From Bifidobacterium sp. (GTDB taxonomy: Bacteria; Actinomycetota; Actinomycetes; Actinomycetales; Bifidobacteriaceae), in NCBI GenBank assembly GCA_022640915.1, contig JALCCT010000001.1, forward strand, positions 62,001 through 126,000: a DNA stretch of 64,000 nt, given 5' to 3'. The notes beneath the pieces are model-generated. The model made no database searches. It was not told where the DNA came from and saw only the letters and a program-made list of their open reading frames with translations. Below, one piece after another: positions 45,904 through 55,810 of this stretch. Each line of letters begins with the position of its first letter. The stretch's first letter is position 1. Made by a program: the position numbers and the translations under genes.

Positions 45904-48645
45904 TCAGCGACCCTTGATGCCCGCTGGGGCCTGTACCAATGCGTCCGCAGCCGCGTGTTCGGAGCGCAGCCTGCGGCCTTCGGCTTGGGGGACGCCATAG
46001 TATGCAGCAATGGCAATGTCCTTCATATCTTCGATGAGAGGGACGCGCGGGTTCGCCGGAGTGCACTGATCCTCGTAGGCGCGCATGCCGATCTGATCGA
46101 CGATGCTCCAGAAGTAATCCTCGTCCACGCCACAATCCTGAAAACTCTTGTCCATGCCGAGTTTATTATCGCGGTAATCCTCCACGGCGCGCGCGAGATT
46201 CTCCACGCCCTCCTGCGGAGTCAAGCCCGGATCCACGCCGATGACCCGTGCAAATTCGCGGTAGCGTTCGGGCGCCACGTACTTGTCGTACTTCGGCCAG
46301 CTCGTAGGCTCCTGCGGAATCGAGCCGTTGTAACGGATCACATAGGGCAGCAGCACGGCGTTCGTGCGGCCGTGGGCTACGCCGCACAGCGCACCGATGG
46401 TGTGTGCCATGCCGTGGCACATGCCTAGGAACGCCGATCCGAACGCCATGCCGGCCATCGTGGCGGCATTGTGCATCGTCTCCTGCGCCTTGATGCGGTG
46501 CTCACCGGGCGCGTCGTTGATCGAAGGCGCAAGATTGTCCCAGATCAGCTTGGCGGCGTGCAGAGCCATGGCATCCGTGAAATCGTTGGCATACACGGAG
46601 ATATACGCTTCCATGGTGTGCGTAAGTGAATCGAAACCGGCGTCCTGCGCCAGCTTGCGCGGCTGCGTGCGGGCTAGTACCGGGTCGACAATCGCGACAG
46701 TTGGCGTCAGCGCATAGTCGGTGATCGGGTACTTATACCCAGTCTTGTGATCGGTGATGACGGCAAAGGGAGTGACCTCGGAGCCGGTTCCCGACGAGGT
46801 GGGAATGCATACGAGCCGCGCCTTGTTGCCCAGCGGAGGGATACGGAACGCACGCTTGCGAATGTCGAAGAACTTCTCGCGCACGTCGTCGAAAGAGATT
46901 TCCGGGTGCTCATAAAGCAACCACATAATCTTCGCGGCGTCCATAGGAGAGCCGCCACCTACGGCAATGATCGTATCAGGCTCGAATTCCTCGCGCATCA
47001 TGGCCGCGCCTCGCTCGACGGTTTCGACGCTGGGCTCCGGCTCGACATAGTCGATGATGCGGAAAGTAACCAGATGCTTGCGCGCGCGCAACTGGTCGAT
47101 GATTTTGTCGACGATGCCCAACTGCTCCATTACCTTGTCGCAGACGATGACGGCCTTGCGAATGCAATACATGTCACGCAGGTAGCGGATCGAGTTGGGC
47201 TCGAAATACGTTTTGGCCGGAACCTTGAACCACTGCATGTTGTTGTTCCTCCGTGCGATGCGTTTGACGTTGATGAGGTTGACGGCTTGGACATTGCCAG
47301 AGACCGAGTTACCGCCATAAGAGCCGCAACCCAGGGTAAGCGAGGGAGCGATCGAATTGTAGATGTCGCCGATGCCGCCCAAGGACGACGGCTGATTCCA
47401 CACGATGCGGCAAGCATGCATACGCAGACCATATTCGCGCACCAGATCCTGGTTATTCGTGTGAATCGCAGCCGTATGCCCGGCGCCGTGCACAAGCATC
47501 TGCTCGCACATCTCGAAGGCCTGTTCCTTGTTTTGCGCCCGGAGCAGCGCATGCACCGGGCATAGCTTCTCCATGGTCAACGGCTCCATCTCACCGACCT
47601 CGCGACATTGTGCCACCAGAATCGTCGCGTCCTGTGGGATTTCGAAGCCCGCAGCGTGAGCGATGAACTGCGGCGAACGGCCGGGGACGACCGAGTTGAG
47701 CTTCGGGGTTCCACCTGAATACGCGATGCAGCCAAACATGTACTGCTCAAGCTTGGCCTTCTCCTCGTCATTGACGAAATAGGCTTTACGCCGTTTGAGC
47801 TCTTCGGCCAGCGAATCGTAAATATCGGTGTGGGCGATAATGGCCTGCTCAGTGGCGCATATCATGCCATAGTCGAAGTGCTTGGAGAGCACCAGATCGT
47901 TCGCGGCACGCAGCACATCGACATCGCTGTCGACATACGCCGGGGCATTGCCCGCTCCCACGCCGAGCGCCGGCTTGCCGGAAGTGTAGGCGGCTTTTAC
48001 CATGCCTGGACCGCCGGTCGCCAAAATCGTGGCAATTCCGGGATGCTTCATCAGGGCATCGGTCGCGGCGATCGAAGGATGCTCGATCCATTGGATGCAG
48101 TTTTTCGGCGCTCCCGCCTCGACAGCGGCATCACGCACGATGCGGGCGGCAGCCACTGAGCACTGCTGAGCGAAGGGGTGGAATCCGAAGACGATCGGGC
48201 ACCGGGTCTTGAGCGCGATCAGCGATTTAAAAATCGCAGTCGACGTCGGATTCGTGACGGGCGTGACGCCAGCGACGACACCGACCGGCTCGGCGATCTC
48301 ATCGAGGCCGAGCACGTCGTCCTCATTGATGATGCCCACCGTCTTCTGGTTAGCCAGATAATGGGTCACATGCTCGCAGGCGAAGATATTCTTGGTCGCC
48401 TTGTCTTCCACCAAGCCGCGACCAGTTTCATCCACGGCCTTTTTCGCGAGCACGAGATGATTCTTGAGTGCCGCTATTGACGCTTTGGCCACAATGCGGT
48501 CCACTTGCTCCTGATTGAGCTCCTCGAACTCATCAAGTGCCTTCAAACCACGGGTTACGAGGCCGTCGATCTCGCGTTCGGGCGCGACCTGCTTCTCTTC
48601 GCGACTGGTATTGTCTGCTGCAGTGCTGTTCTTCGCGTCGGTCAC
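45904..48645 (-). CDS. adhE: Bifunctional acetaldehyde-CoA/alcohol dehydrogenase
   Basis: Turns acetyl-CoA to acetaldehyde then ethanol, regenerating two NAD+. 913 residues from GTG 48645, preceded by AAAGGAGG 8 nt upstream; the frame extends to 48747 but that covers the operator region. N-terminal aldehyde dehydrogenase with catalytic Cys in GMICATEQ; C-terminal iron alcohol dehydrogenase with metal ligands in DSLTHTMEAY, MCHGMAHTIG and GVAHGRTNAV. Assembles into spirosomes in relatives. Preceded by a Rex-like site and followed by a terminator. Confidence 0.97.
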   Translation of the reverse strand: MTDAKNSTAADNTSREEKQVAPEREIDGLVTRGLKALDEFEELNQEQVDRIVAKASIAALKNHLVLAKKAVDETGRGLVEDKATKNIFACEHVTHYLANQKTVGIINEDDVLGLDEIAEPVGVVAGVTPVTNPTSTAIFKSLIALKTRCPIVFGFHPFAQQCSVAAARIVRDAAVEAGAPKNCIQWIEHPSIAATDALMKHPGIATILATGGPGMVKAAYTSGKPALGVGAGNAPAYVDSDVDVLRAANDLVLSKHFDYGMICATEQAIIAHTDIYDSLAEELKRRKAYFVNDEEKAKLEQYMFGCIAYSGGTPKLNSVVPGRSPQFIAHAAGFEIPQDATILVAQCREVGEMEPLTMEKLCPVHALLRAQNKEQAFEMCEQMLVHGAGHTAAIHTNNQDLVREYGLRMHACRIVWNQPSSLGGIGDIYNSIAPSLTLGCGSYGGNSVSGNVQAVNLINVKRIARRNNNMQWFKVPAKTYFEPNSIRYLRDMYCIRKAVIVCDKVMEQLGIVDKIIDQLRARKHLVTFRIIDYVEPEPSVETVERGAAMMREEFEPDTIIAVGGGSPMDAAKIMWLLYEHPEISFDDVREKFFDIRKRAFRIPPLGNKARLVCIPTSSGTGSEVTPFAVITDHKTGYKYPITDYALTPTVAIVDPVLARTQPRKLAQDAGFDSLTHTMEAYISVYANDFTDAMALHAAKLIWDNLAPSINDAPGEHRIKAQETMHNAATMAGMAFGSAFLGMCHGMAHTIGALCGVAHGRTNAVLLPYVIRYNGSIPQEPTSWPKYDKYVAPERYREFARVIGVDPGLTPQEGVENLARAVEDYRDNKLGMDKSFQDCGVDEDYFWSIVDQIGMRAYEDQCTPANPRVPLIEDMKDIAIAAYYGVPQAEGRRLRSEHAAADALVQAPAGIKGR

Positions 48646-48731
48646 TGGTATATCCTCCTTTGGAAACGGGCATACGGCCATTTCAAACATGGGCATTTCG
48701 GGCGTTGGGCGTCCAGTCGCAGAGCATGCAT

Positions 48732-48749
48732 CTGTGACCTGCATCACAA
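48732..48749 (-). promoter_or_regulatory. Rex-type redox operator upstream of adhE
   Basis: TTGTGATGCAGGTCACAG on the minus strand, i.e. TTGTGA-N6-TCACA. Rex binds TTGTGAnnnnnnTCACAA and releases at high NADH, inducing alcohol dehydrogenase. The site is 87 nt before the adhE GTG. CRP sites share TGTGA-N6-TCACA, but AdhE in Gram-positives is a standard Rex target. Confidence 0.65.
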
Positions 48750-48867
48750 ATTATCGAATTGCATGTACGTTTTCCACGACTGCCGGATTTTGAGCGTGTC
48801 ATGGGTGAAACCGATTGATATCTGTTCATTTCTGTACAACTTTTGTTATTGATACTGTACAGTTGCT

Positions 48868-48879
48868 ATCAAATTTGAT
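48868..48879. repeat. Perfect palindrome between GATACTGT repeats
   Basis: ATCAAATTTGAT, with GATACTGT on both sides (48851-48858 and 48881-48888, 30 bp apart). Sits in the middle of the region shared by adhE and glgX, so it may be an operator for a carbon or redox regulator. Confidence 0.5.
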
Positions 48880-48983
48880 CGATACTGTTTCATTTGTCTC
48901 TGTGGCTATTGCAGCGACAACGATGTTCACGCTAACAGTTCACATCATCGCCCGCAAAGAGACAACGGACTCTACTAGCCCCA

Positions 48984-48989
48984 TACAAT
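48984..48989 (+). promoter_or_regulatory. -10 element of glgX, leaderless start
   Basis: TACAAT ends 6 nt before ATG 48996. No Shine-Dalgarno is present. This spacing places transcription start at the ATG itself. Confidence 0.5.
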
Positions 48990-48995
48990 GGGATC

Positions 48996-51275
48996 ATGCG
49001 CAATCCCCCACTTCACCGTTACGCGACGAGACCAGGACTATATTTCACCGAGGACGGCGGCGCCGACGCTGTCGTCCGCTCCGAGACGGCCGATCAGATC
49101 TGGTTGTGCGTCTATGAGCAGGTCACCATACCTTCGGCCTTCTACTCCCAGTCCATCCGGCTGTTCGACGGCGCCGAGTCCGATTTGCTCAAGCATATTC
49201 ACGCGCATGCGGTCACCACGCGGATCGTCGAACGGCTCGCAGTGCGCGAGACGCTGTTTCGTATGAGCGGGCCGAATTACGGGTTGTGGTATGTGCATCT
49301 GCCCAAAGCCTGGGATGGCATGCGCTACGGATACCGGGTGGACGGGGCTTGGGATCCGAAACATGGCGTGCGTTTCAACCCGTACAAACTACTGCTCGAC
49401 CCGTACGCCAAAGGCGTCGACGGACGCATGCAGCTGACCCCGGCGGCGTTCTCCTACGCCTGCGATATCGTCGAAGGCTCGGTTTCCGGATCCTCCTTCG
49501 GCACGATGAGCACCGTGGATTCGCTGGGGACGATGCCAATTTCGGTTGCGATCGACGACCGGGACGACTCAAAACACGCCGAAGATCCCACACACCCGCA
49601 TGTGCCCTGGAGCAAGACAATAATTTACGAATTGCATGTCAAAGGATTCACTGCCAACGCCCCATGGCTGCCCCAGCAATTGCGCGGAACCTATGCCGGC
49701 CTGGCTCATCCGAGTACACTCGCTTATCTGCAGGAGCTTGGGGTCACTTCGATCGAGCTGATGCCAATTCAGGCGAAGCAGGACGAACTACACGTACAAG
49801 AACGCGGCTCAAGCAACTATTGGGGCTATTCCACACTGGGCTTCTTTTCGCCCGAGCCATCCTACGCCACACATGCTGCACGCAACAAAGGCGCCAAAGC
49901 GGTACGCCAAGAGGTCATCGACATGGTCAAGGCCCTGCATGAAGCCGGTCTGGAAGTCATTATGGACGTGGTGTACAACCACACATGCGAAGGCGGACCG
50001 GAAGGGCCTACCATCTGCTGGCGCGGGCTGGACGACCTGTCATACTACCGGCATCAGCAGGGGAATCCCGGGCTGCTCGACGACAGCACGGGCTGCGGCA
50101 ACAGCCTGGACTTTACCAACACTCATGTCATCACCTTCACCATCGATTCGCTGCGATACTGGGCCAAGCGCATCGGCATCGACGGATTCCGCTTCGATCT
50201 AGCGGCCTCGCTGGCCCGACTCGATGGCGAATTCACTCATCATCATCCGTTCCTATACGCCCTGCGCAGCGACATGCTGCTGGGCAACCTCAAACTCATC
50301 ATGGAGCCATGGGATTTAGGCAAGGAAGGCTGGCGCACCGGGCAATTCGGACTTCCCTTCGCTGAATGGAACGACCGCTTCCGAGACTCAGCCCGGACGT
50401 TCTGGCTGAGCGGCGCAGCGAACGCAACCACCGGAGACCCTGTTGGGATGCAGGAAATGGCCACCCGGCTGTGCGGCTCGGCCGACTTGTTCGCCACTGA
50501 GCCAGGACGCGGCGCGACCTCGTCGATCAATTATGTCGCCAGCCATGACGGCTTTACTCTGAGCGACTTGACCATGTACTCGCGCAAGCATAACGAAGCG
50601 AACGGCGAAAACGGTGTAGATGGCTCCAACATTAATAACTCCGCCAATTTCGGCGTTGAAGGGCCCTGCGATGATCCCGCGGTAACAAAGAAGCGAGAAC
50701 GGGCTGCGCTGAACATGCTCGGCACAATGCTCCTTGCGCTGGGCACACCGATGCTTTCGGCCGGAGACGAGTTCGGCAACACCCAGCAAGGGAACAACAA
50801 TGCCTACTGCCAAGACAACGACGTCTCCTGGCTGCAATGGGACTGGCTCGGCGGCGACTGCGAGGCGCCGCAGTTGCAGCGGATGAGGACCATTGCGGAG
50901 CTTATCTCGATCCGCAAATCGCTGGATCTGTATCATCACGAAGAGTTTTTCACACGCCTGACCCAGCTGGGGCTGCTCAAACAGTCAAGCCGCGTGCAGT
51001 GGTTCCTGCCGAATGGCACCACACCGATGGAGCGCGACTGGTTCGACGTGAAACGCCGCAGCTTCGCAATGCGCCTGACTTCAGCCGATGAAGTAAACGT
51101 TCTGATCGTCGTCAATGGTGATGCACAGAATTGCCGATTCCAGCTGCCGCAAGACAGCGAATGGGATTGCCTGTGGACTTCGGCAGGCATCGACGCGAAG
51201 GCAGCGTTGCCCCGACATGCGGCGGGTTGGAATATTCCCGGACACAGCATCAGCCTCATGCGGCAGATTGCATAG
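48996..51275 (+). CDS. glgX: Glycogen debranching enzyme (isoamylase type)
   Basis: Removes alpha-1,6 branches of glycogen or limit dextrin. 759 residues, GH13 with an N-terminal CBM48-like domain. Catalytic residues: nucleophile Asp in GFRFDLAAS near 398, acid/base Glu in IMEPWDLG near 436, transition-state Asp in ASHDGFTL near 517. No signal peptide, so cytoplasmic. Works with malQ a few kb away. No Shine-Dalgarno; the mRNA is probably leaderless. Confidence 0.93.
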   Translation: MRNPPLHRYATRPGLYFTEDGGADAVVRSETADQIWLCVYEQVTIPSAFYSQSIRLFDGAESDLLKHIHAHAVTTRIVERLAVRETLFRMSGPNYGLWYVHLPKAWDGMRYGYRVDGAWDPKHGVRFNPYKLLLDPYAKGVDGRMQLTPAAFSYACDIVEGSVSGSSFGTMSTVDSLGTMPISVAIDDRDDSKHAEDPTHPHVPWSKTIIYELHVKGFTANAPWLPQQLRGTYAGLAHPSTLAYLQELGVTSIELMPIQAKQDELHVQERGSSNYWGYSTLGFFSPEPSYATHAARNKGAKAVRQEVIDMVKALHEAGLEVIMDVVYNHTCEGGPEGPTICWRGLDDLSYYRHQQGNPGLLDDSTGCGNSLDFTNTHVITFTIDSLRYWAKRIGIDGFRFDLAASLARLDGEFTHHHPFLYALRSDMLLGNLKLIMEPWDLGKEGWRTGQFGLPFAEWNDRFRDSARTFWLSGAANATTGDPVGMQEMATRLCGSADLFATEPGRGATSSINYVASHDGFTLSDLTMYSRKHNEANGENGVDGSNINNSANFGVEGPCDDPAVTKKRERAALNMLGTMLLALGTPMLSAGDEFGNTQQGNNNAYCQDNDVSWLQWDWLGGDCEAPQLQRMRTIAELISIRKSLDLYHHEEFFTRLTQLGLLKQSSRVQWFLPNGTTPMERDWFDVKRRSFAMRLTSADEVNVLIVVNGDAQNCRFQLPQDSEWDCLWTSAGIDAKAALPRHAAGWNIPGHSISLMRQIA

Positions 51276-51478
51276 TGCAGGCACGTCATGCCAGTGCATC
51301 GTGGGCATCGGTTCACACCCGCGCCCGCATGCACTTCGCGCCCGAACCGATACCGGCAGGTTGGCACAGCGAAGATTCGCGCCGTTGCGATGCTGCGGAT
51401 CGACAATCGCCTGCCTTGCCAATACGATCCCGGGTGTTGAGCATAGCCACGTCAGGAAAATACTGAGGCTTATACGCA

Positions 51479-51510
51479 ATTGACCCCCGTGAATCATCAC
51501 GGGGGTCAAT
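51479..51510. terminator. Bidirectional terminator between glgX and rpsI
   Basis: ATTGACCCCCGTGA (51479-51492) and TCACGGGGGTCAAT (51497-51510) are perfect complements around a 4-nt loop. It lies between convergent glgX and rpsI. Confidence 0.75.
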
Positions 51511-51525
51511 GGGCAGGTGCTGAGC

Positions 51526-52017
51526 TTAACGCTTCGAGAACTGCGGAGCGCGGCGGGCTTTGTGCAGACCGGCCTTCTTGCGTTCCACGGCGCGGGCGTC
51601 GCGAGTCAGGAATCCGGCCTTCTTCAAGGCTGCACGGTTCGCATCGCGGTCGATGGCGTTGAGCGCGCGGGCCACGCCCAGGCGGATTGCGCCAGCTTGA
51701 CCAGTGATGCCGCCACCCTCGACGAGGACGATAGCGTCGAACTTGCCTTCGAGCTTAAGCAGGACGATCGGCGAATTGACCTCACGCTGCTGCAGACGGG
51801 AGGGGAAGTACTCCTCGAGCGCATGCCCGTTGACGGTCCACTTGCCGGTGCCCGGAATCAGGCGCACGCGGGCGATCGCTTCCTTGCGCCGGCCGGTGCC
51901 GTAGCCCGGTTCGATCGCGGAAGCGCCAGTGCCAGCGCCGGCATTGGTTTCAGTGCTGTATGAAGTAAGTTCCTCTTCGGTCTCGAGAACCGCGGAGTCG
52001 TTGGTGTTTTCAGCCAT
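51526..52017 (-). CDS. rpsI: 30S ribosomal protein S9
   Basis: 163 residues from ATG 52017 ([10 protein letters not shown]). The first ~45 residues are an extra Glu/Thr/Ala-rich segment; the S9 core starts at [14 protein letters not shown] and ends [14 protein letters not shown], whose tail touches the P-site tRNA. The frame continues to 52044 but overlaps rplM's end. Confidence 0.97.
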   Translation of the reverse strand: MAENTNDSAVLETEEELTSYSTETNAGAGTGASAIEPGYGTGRRKEAIARVRLIPGTGKWTVNGHALEEYFPSRLQQREVNSPIVLLKLEGKFDAIVLVEGGGITGQAGAIRLGVARALNAIDRDANRAALKKAGFLTRDARAVERKKAGLHKARRAPQFSKR

Positions 52018-52040
52018 GTTTCTCTTGTCTCCTTTTCGGT

Positions 52041-52493
52041 TCACTTGGCCTGCTGCGAGACCTGAGTGATCTCGAAAGCTTGGGGCTTCTGGGGGGTGTG
52101 CGGATGCTCGGCGCCTGCGAAGACGTGGAGCCGATCGAGCTGCACCTTGGACAAGCTGTTCTTGGGCAGCATGCCCCTGATCGCCGTGATGACGATGCGT
52201 TCGGGGTTGCGCTGAAGCAAGTCAGAGTAGCTGTCGCGCCGCAGGCCACCGGGGCGCCCTGAATGCGTGATGAGCTCTTTGGTGCCCAGTTTGTTGCCGG
52301 TTAGCGCGATCTTGGATGCATTGACGATAATGACATGATTGCCCGAATCGGCATGGGGCGCGTACGTCGGCTTGTTCTTACCACGTAGCAGCGTCGCCGC
52401 CTGGGTGGCAAGACGGCCGAGAACCACGTCGGTCGCGTCGATGACGTACCAGTCGTGAGTCAGATCAGCTGGCTTCGGTGTGAAAGTTTTCAC
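52041..52493 (-). CDS. rplM: 50S ribosomal protein L13
   Basis: 150 residues from GTG 52493 ([19 protein letters not shown]), standard length, with GAAAAGGT upstream. Core: [20 protein letters not shown]. The frame continues to 52682 with no homology. Followed by rpsI after 23 nt. Confidence 0.97.
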   Translation of the reverse strand: MKTFTPKPADLTHDWYVIDATDVVLGRLATQAATLLRGKNKPTYAPHADSGNHVIIVNASKIALTGNKLGTKELITHSGRPGGLRRDSYSDLLQRNPERIVITAIRGMLPKNSLSKVQLDRLHVFAGAEHPHTPQKPQAFEITQVSQQAK

Positions 52494-52741
52494 GAGTGTA
52501 CCTTTTCTTATATTGTGTTCCGGGCCTCTCGCGCCATGGCAAAACGCCGCAGCGGGTTGAAGCCTCATTATCCGTGGGCTCCCTGAAAGTCCTCGATTGC
52601 GAGTGGGAAAGCGCTTTGAAGGACCCCTTAGGGAAACACAACAATCCTCAAGTGTATCGCTGACCTTGACTTCACGCAACACGAGGACACGCTATGCAGC
52701 AAACTGGCCCCTATTCGCGGAACAATATTCGATCAAGGCAA

Positions 52742-54964
52742 TCAACCCCGCATGATCGCAGCGAGCGATTGCAGGCGCGGGTTGTCGAACAGCGACTCGA
52801 GCGGCACGACATCGCCATTCTCGTCGGCCAGCGGGATGCGCCAGTTCGGATATTCGTTGTCGGTGCCTGGCTGGTTCTGCGCGCGGCGCTCGCCTACGGC
52901 ATCGGTGATCGACGCAGCTAGCAAGCGGCTTGGCGCAGCTTTGAGCGCCCGGTAGAGCGCCTCAACGACCTGCTGCTCATTGGTCTGCTCGTCGTCGATG
53001 AGCGCAGGATCGAGGAAGCCGTTGTCGATAAGCATCTGAAGCATCGCGTTATGCTCCTGCACAGCCTGGGCCTTGAACTCTTCGACCGGCACCGTGAGCA
53101 AACCGAGACGCTGGCGGATATCGACATGTTCATAGCTCAAATAGCCTGCAGCCGGCGGCAGATCATGGGTGTTGACAGATGCGAGCGCGTCACGTCGCCA
53201 ACCGTCAGGAGCGTTGAACACGCCGTTGTTCTGCTCGAACCACTCGACCTCGCAGCCCAGGATACCGTGCCGTTCCAGCGACTCCTCAACGAATTGCGGC
53301 ACCACACCAAGATCCTCGCCCACGATCACGCCACGCGCACGCTCGGCTTCGATGGCCAGCACGCCAATCATGATCTCGCTGTCATAATGAACATACGCGC
53401 CCTGAATAGCACAACGGCCCCGTGGGATCCACCACAGTCGGAACAGTCCGAGAATATGGTCGATGCGCACGGCGCCGGCCTGTGAGAGCATGCCATGCAC
53501 CATGTCACGATATGCCTTATACCCCGTGTTCTCCAATGTGATCGGGTTCAGCGGCGGCTGGCTCCAATCTTGGCCCTGCTGGTTGAAGTAGTCCGGCGGC
53601 GCACCGACCGTCGCGCCGCGTGCGAAGCGCTCAGGGTTCCACCACACTTCAGAACCGGCCGGGTGCACGCCGACAGCCATATCAGACATGATGCCAATGT
53701 GCATGCCAGCATTCTTGGCAGCGTGCTGCGCATCTTCAAGCTGACCGATGGCTATCCACTCAAGCCAGCGGTAGAAATCGAGCGTATCGGGGAATTGCTC
53801 GCAGATCTGAGCGATCTGCGGCGAATCCTTGTTCAGCGCATGAATCCAATTGACCTTGCCCTCTTCAGGCGCACCCCACTTGTCGTAGCACAAGCACCAC
53901 GTGGCGTATGCTTCGAGCCCCGGCCCCATATCCTGTTTAAACCAGTCGAAGCGAGTCTGGCGCACATTGCTGCGTTTGGCCTTGAAAATCAGCCAGAGCG
54001 CACGCATCTTCACCCGCCACATCGCGTCACGATCGATGAGCTGGGCATCGCCGTTGAGCGGTTCCACCTGATCATGGAGCTTCGTGATCTGCGCGCGCGT
54101 CTCATCGTCCAAGGAATCGTATTCCTCGATGTCTTCAGGCCGGATATACGTGAAATTCACGAAGCTGCGCGAGACAGGCAGATACGGTGACGGGGTGAGC
54201 GGCGAAACCGGCTCACCGGCGTGCAAGGGATTGACGAGCAGGAAGTCAGCGCCGGTTTTGCGCTTGGCGTTAACCAGCAGTGTCTTCAAATCATGGAAAT
54301 CGCCCACGCCCCAGGACTGCGCGGAGCGAATCGAATACAGTTGCGCCATCCAGCCCCACAACTGTGCGTCCGCTAATGGTTGTATGGTCTTGACTTTCTG
54401 CGGGGCACTGATCAGCGTCGCATCCTGAGTACGCTCCCCGACGCTCACGTGTAGCGTGTGGTAGCCCATCGGCAAGTCCGCAGGAATCACGACGCAAGCT
54501 GAGGCCACGAATGACCCGTCCAACTCATAGGCCAACGTCCCATCGCCCGGGCCAATCTCGACCTTGCCTGCGTACTCTTCGCCATTTTCCAGAGTGATGT
54601 TCGCGCTGGGCACTTCCATGATGCCTATATTAACCGGAACATTGTTCTGCACACCTACGGTATGCAGCACTGTGGGAGAGACCAGACGCCGGTGGCGCGC
54701 GTCAAGCACAGTCTTCATGGATTGCGCGATCGCCTCGTCATTCGATGCGTCAACGCCCAGCGCCTCTAATACCCCGACGAGAACGTCATCGTCGATCTCA
54801 TGGTAATCGTTTGATTGGCCGACGTAGCTGGTAGCCACCCCAAGTGTCTTCGCCAACCTGACCAGGGGGCGCGCCAGCCTCGTTTCGTCTTCGACCCGCT
54901 GTGGTTCGCTTTTCTGCGCCTGCGCCTGCGCCTGCGCCTGTAATGGTTCGACTTTCTGTGTCAT
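52742..54964 (-). CDS. malQ: 4-alpha-glucanotransferase (amylomaltase)
   Basis: Transfers glucan chains between maltodextrins. 740 residues, GH77. Catalytic motifs: AVRIDHILGLFRLWW (nucleophile Asp), GEDLGVVPQF (acid/base Glu), NTHDLPPAAGYL (third Asp). The N-terminus has QAQAQAQAQ from a 6-bp tandem repeat. TACAAT (minus, 54976-54971) ends 6 nt before the ATG and no real Shine-Dalgarno is present, so it may be leaderless like glgX. Confidence 0.95.
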   Translation of the reverse strand: MTQKVEPLQAQAQAQAQKSEPQRVEDETRLARPLVRLAKTLGVATSYVGQSNDYHEIDDDVLVGVLEALGVDASNDEAIAQSMKTVLDARHRRLVSPTVLHTVGVQNNVPVNIGIMEVPSANITLENGEEYAGKVEIGPGDGTLAYELDGSFVASACVVIPADLPMGYHTLHVSVGERTQDATLISAPQKVKTIQPLADAQLWGWMAQLYSIRSAQSWGVGDFHDLKTLLVNAKRKTGADFLLVNPLHAGEPVSPLTPSPYLPVSRSFVNFTYIRPEDIEEYDSLDDETRAQITKLHDQVEPLNGDAQLIDRDAMWRVKMRALWLIFKAKRSNVRQTRFDWFKQDMGPGLEAYATWCLCYDKWGAPEEGKVNWIHALNKDSPQIAQICEQFPDTLDFYRWLEWIAIGQLEDAQHAAKNAGMHIGIMSDMAVGVHPAGSEVWWNPERFARGATVGAPPDYFNQQGQDWSQPPLNPITLENTGYKAYRDMVHGMLSQAGAVRIDHILGLFRLWWIPRGRCAIQGAYVHYDSEIMIGVLAIEAERARGVIVGEDLGVVPQFVEESLERHGILGCEVEWFEQNNGVFNAPDGWRRDALASVNTHDLPPAAGYLSYEHVDIRQRLGLLTVPVEEFKAQAVQEHNAMLQMLIDNGFLDPALIDDEQTNEQQVVEALYRALKAAPSRLLAASITDAVGERRAQNQPGTDNEYPNWRIPLADENGDVVPLESLFDNPRLQSLAAIMRG
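54914..54940. repeat. Hexanucleotide tandem repeat in malQ
   Basis: CTGCGC four times plus CTG, in the first codons of malQ (minus strand). Encodes Gln-Ala repeats, so copy number can vary without frameshift. Confidence 0.8.
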
Positions 54965-54980
54965 TCTTCCATTGTAAGCC

Positions 54981-55781
54981 CTAGGCAGTCATTCTGCCGC
55001 GCGCGGCATTGGCCACTTGCTGCGAAGGATCTTGCATCAGCTGGCGCAGCATCGCTTCAGAGCAGTTCGGGTTGAGTGCCACTTCCCGCCGAACCATAGC
55101 GGAGAGCACCGGGGATGCATCTGGCTCGATTTCGATTCCCAATTTTCCAAGGAAATCAAGAGTTTGCGCGCCGACTTCAGGGTTCTGTGCGCCTTCCAGC
55201 CTCATCTTCCATGAGGTTTGCTTGTTACGCAGGGCAACATCGCGCACCTGCGAGTCGTCGTCCTTGGTGAGGCGGCCAGCCAGCCAGTTCTTGTCGTCAG
55301 CGTTGCCTGCCACAGCTTTGCGCACTTCGGGCACAGGATCTTGCGAGAGCTTGACCAACACGTTCGGGAACGGCATGGTCTGCGCCAGAAACACACGGTC
55401 TTCGGCCGGCGTGTTGGGATTGCCGGCAACCGCTTCGAGCAGTGCAGTCGCACGGGAGAATGCGGCCTGGTTGGCCTTGTCGGGCAACGGCCTGCGGGCG
55501 AATTCGCTCAATTCCGCCCTGTCAGTGGAGTGCCGCAGCCGCTCATACGAGTCGGTCAACGGTTCGAAATCGGTTGTGCTGTCTTTGGTGCGGTCGCCAG
55601 CGCGGCCATCAGCCTCAGGGACGCCTTCTGTTTCGCCGCCACTGCCAGTCTGCAGCGAACGCGCAGCTTCGGGCTCAGGCTGATATTGTGACTGCTGCTT
55701 TGCCTGTTGCGTGACCTGTTGCACTGGCCGGCTAATGCCCTCGCTCCTGATCTGCTGATTCGATTCCTCTGATGCACTCAT
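54981..55781 (-). CDS. LRV/HEAT-like repeat protein
   Basis: 266 residues from ATG 55781 (MSASEESNQQ); an in-frame ATG at 55811 overlaps the yigZ stop as TAATG and would give 276 by translational coupling. The first ~100 residues are disordered, Gln/Ser/Glu-rich. The rest has helical repeats like RRPLPDKANQAAFSRATALL, NPNTPAEDRVFLA, DPVPEVRKAVAGN, resembling the leucine-rich variant family, which bind proteins. Function unknown. Confidence 0.75.
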   Translation of the reverse strand: MSASEESNQQIRSEGISRPVQQVTQQAKQQSQYQPEPEAARSLQTGSGGETEGVPEADGRAGDRTKDSTTDFEPLTDSYERLRHSTDRAELSEFARRPLPDKANQAAFSRATALLEAVAGNPNTPAEDRVFLAQTMPFPNVLVKLSQDPVPEVRKAVAGNADDKNWLAGRLTKDDDSQVRDVALRNKQTSWKMRLEGAQNPEVGAQTLDFLGKLGIEIEPDASPVLSAMVRREVALNPNCSEAMLRQLMQDPSQQVANAARGRMTA

Positions 55782-55810
55782 GCTGTCCAGCATATCGCCT
55801 GCCGGGAGCA

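Larger units (their letters stand above)
48646..48995. other. Divergent adhE-glgX regulatory region
   Basis: 350 bp, AT-rich in the middle (48781-48900). Holds the Rex-like site 48732-48749, the 12-bp palindrome ATCAAATTTGAT at 48868-48879, and GATACTGT twice (48851-48858 and 48881-48888). The -10 TACAAT of glgX ends 6 nt before its ATG. It serves both genes in opposite directions. Confidence 0.65.

Noticed and set aside
48732..48749. CRP site upstream of adhE
   Set aside because: The core also fits CRP (TGTGA-N6-TCACA), but the extended TTGTGA and the target gene favour Rex; not firmly excluded.
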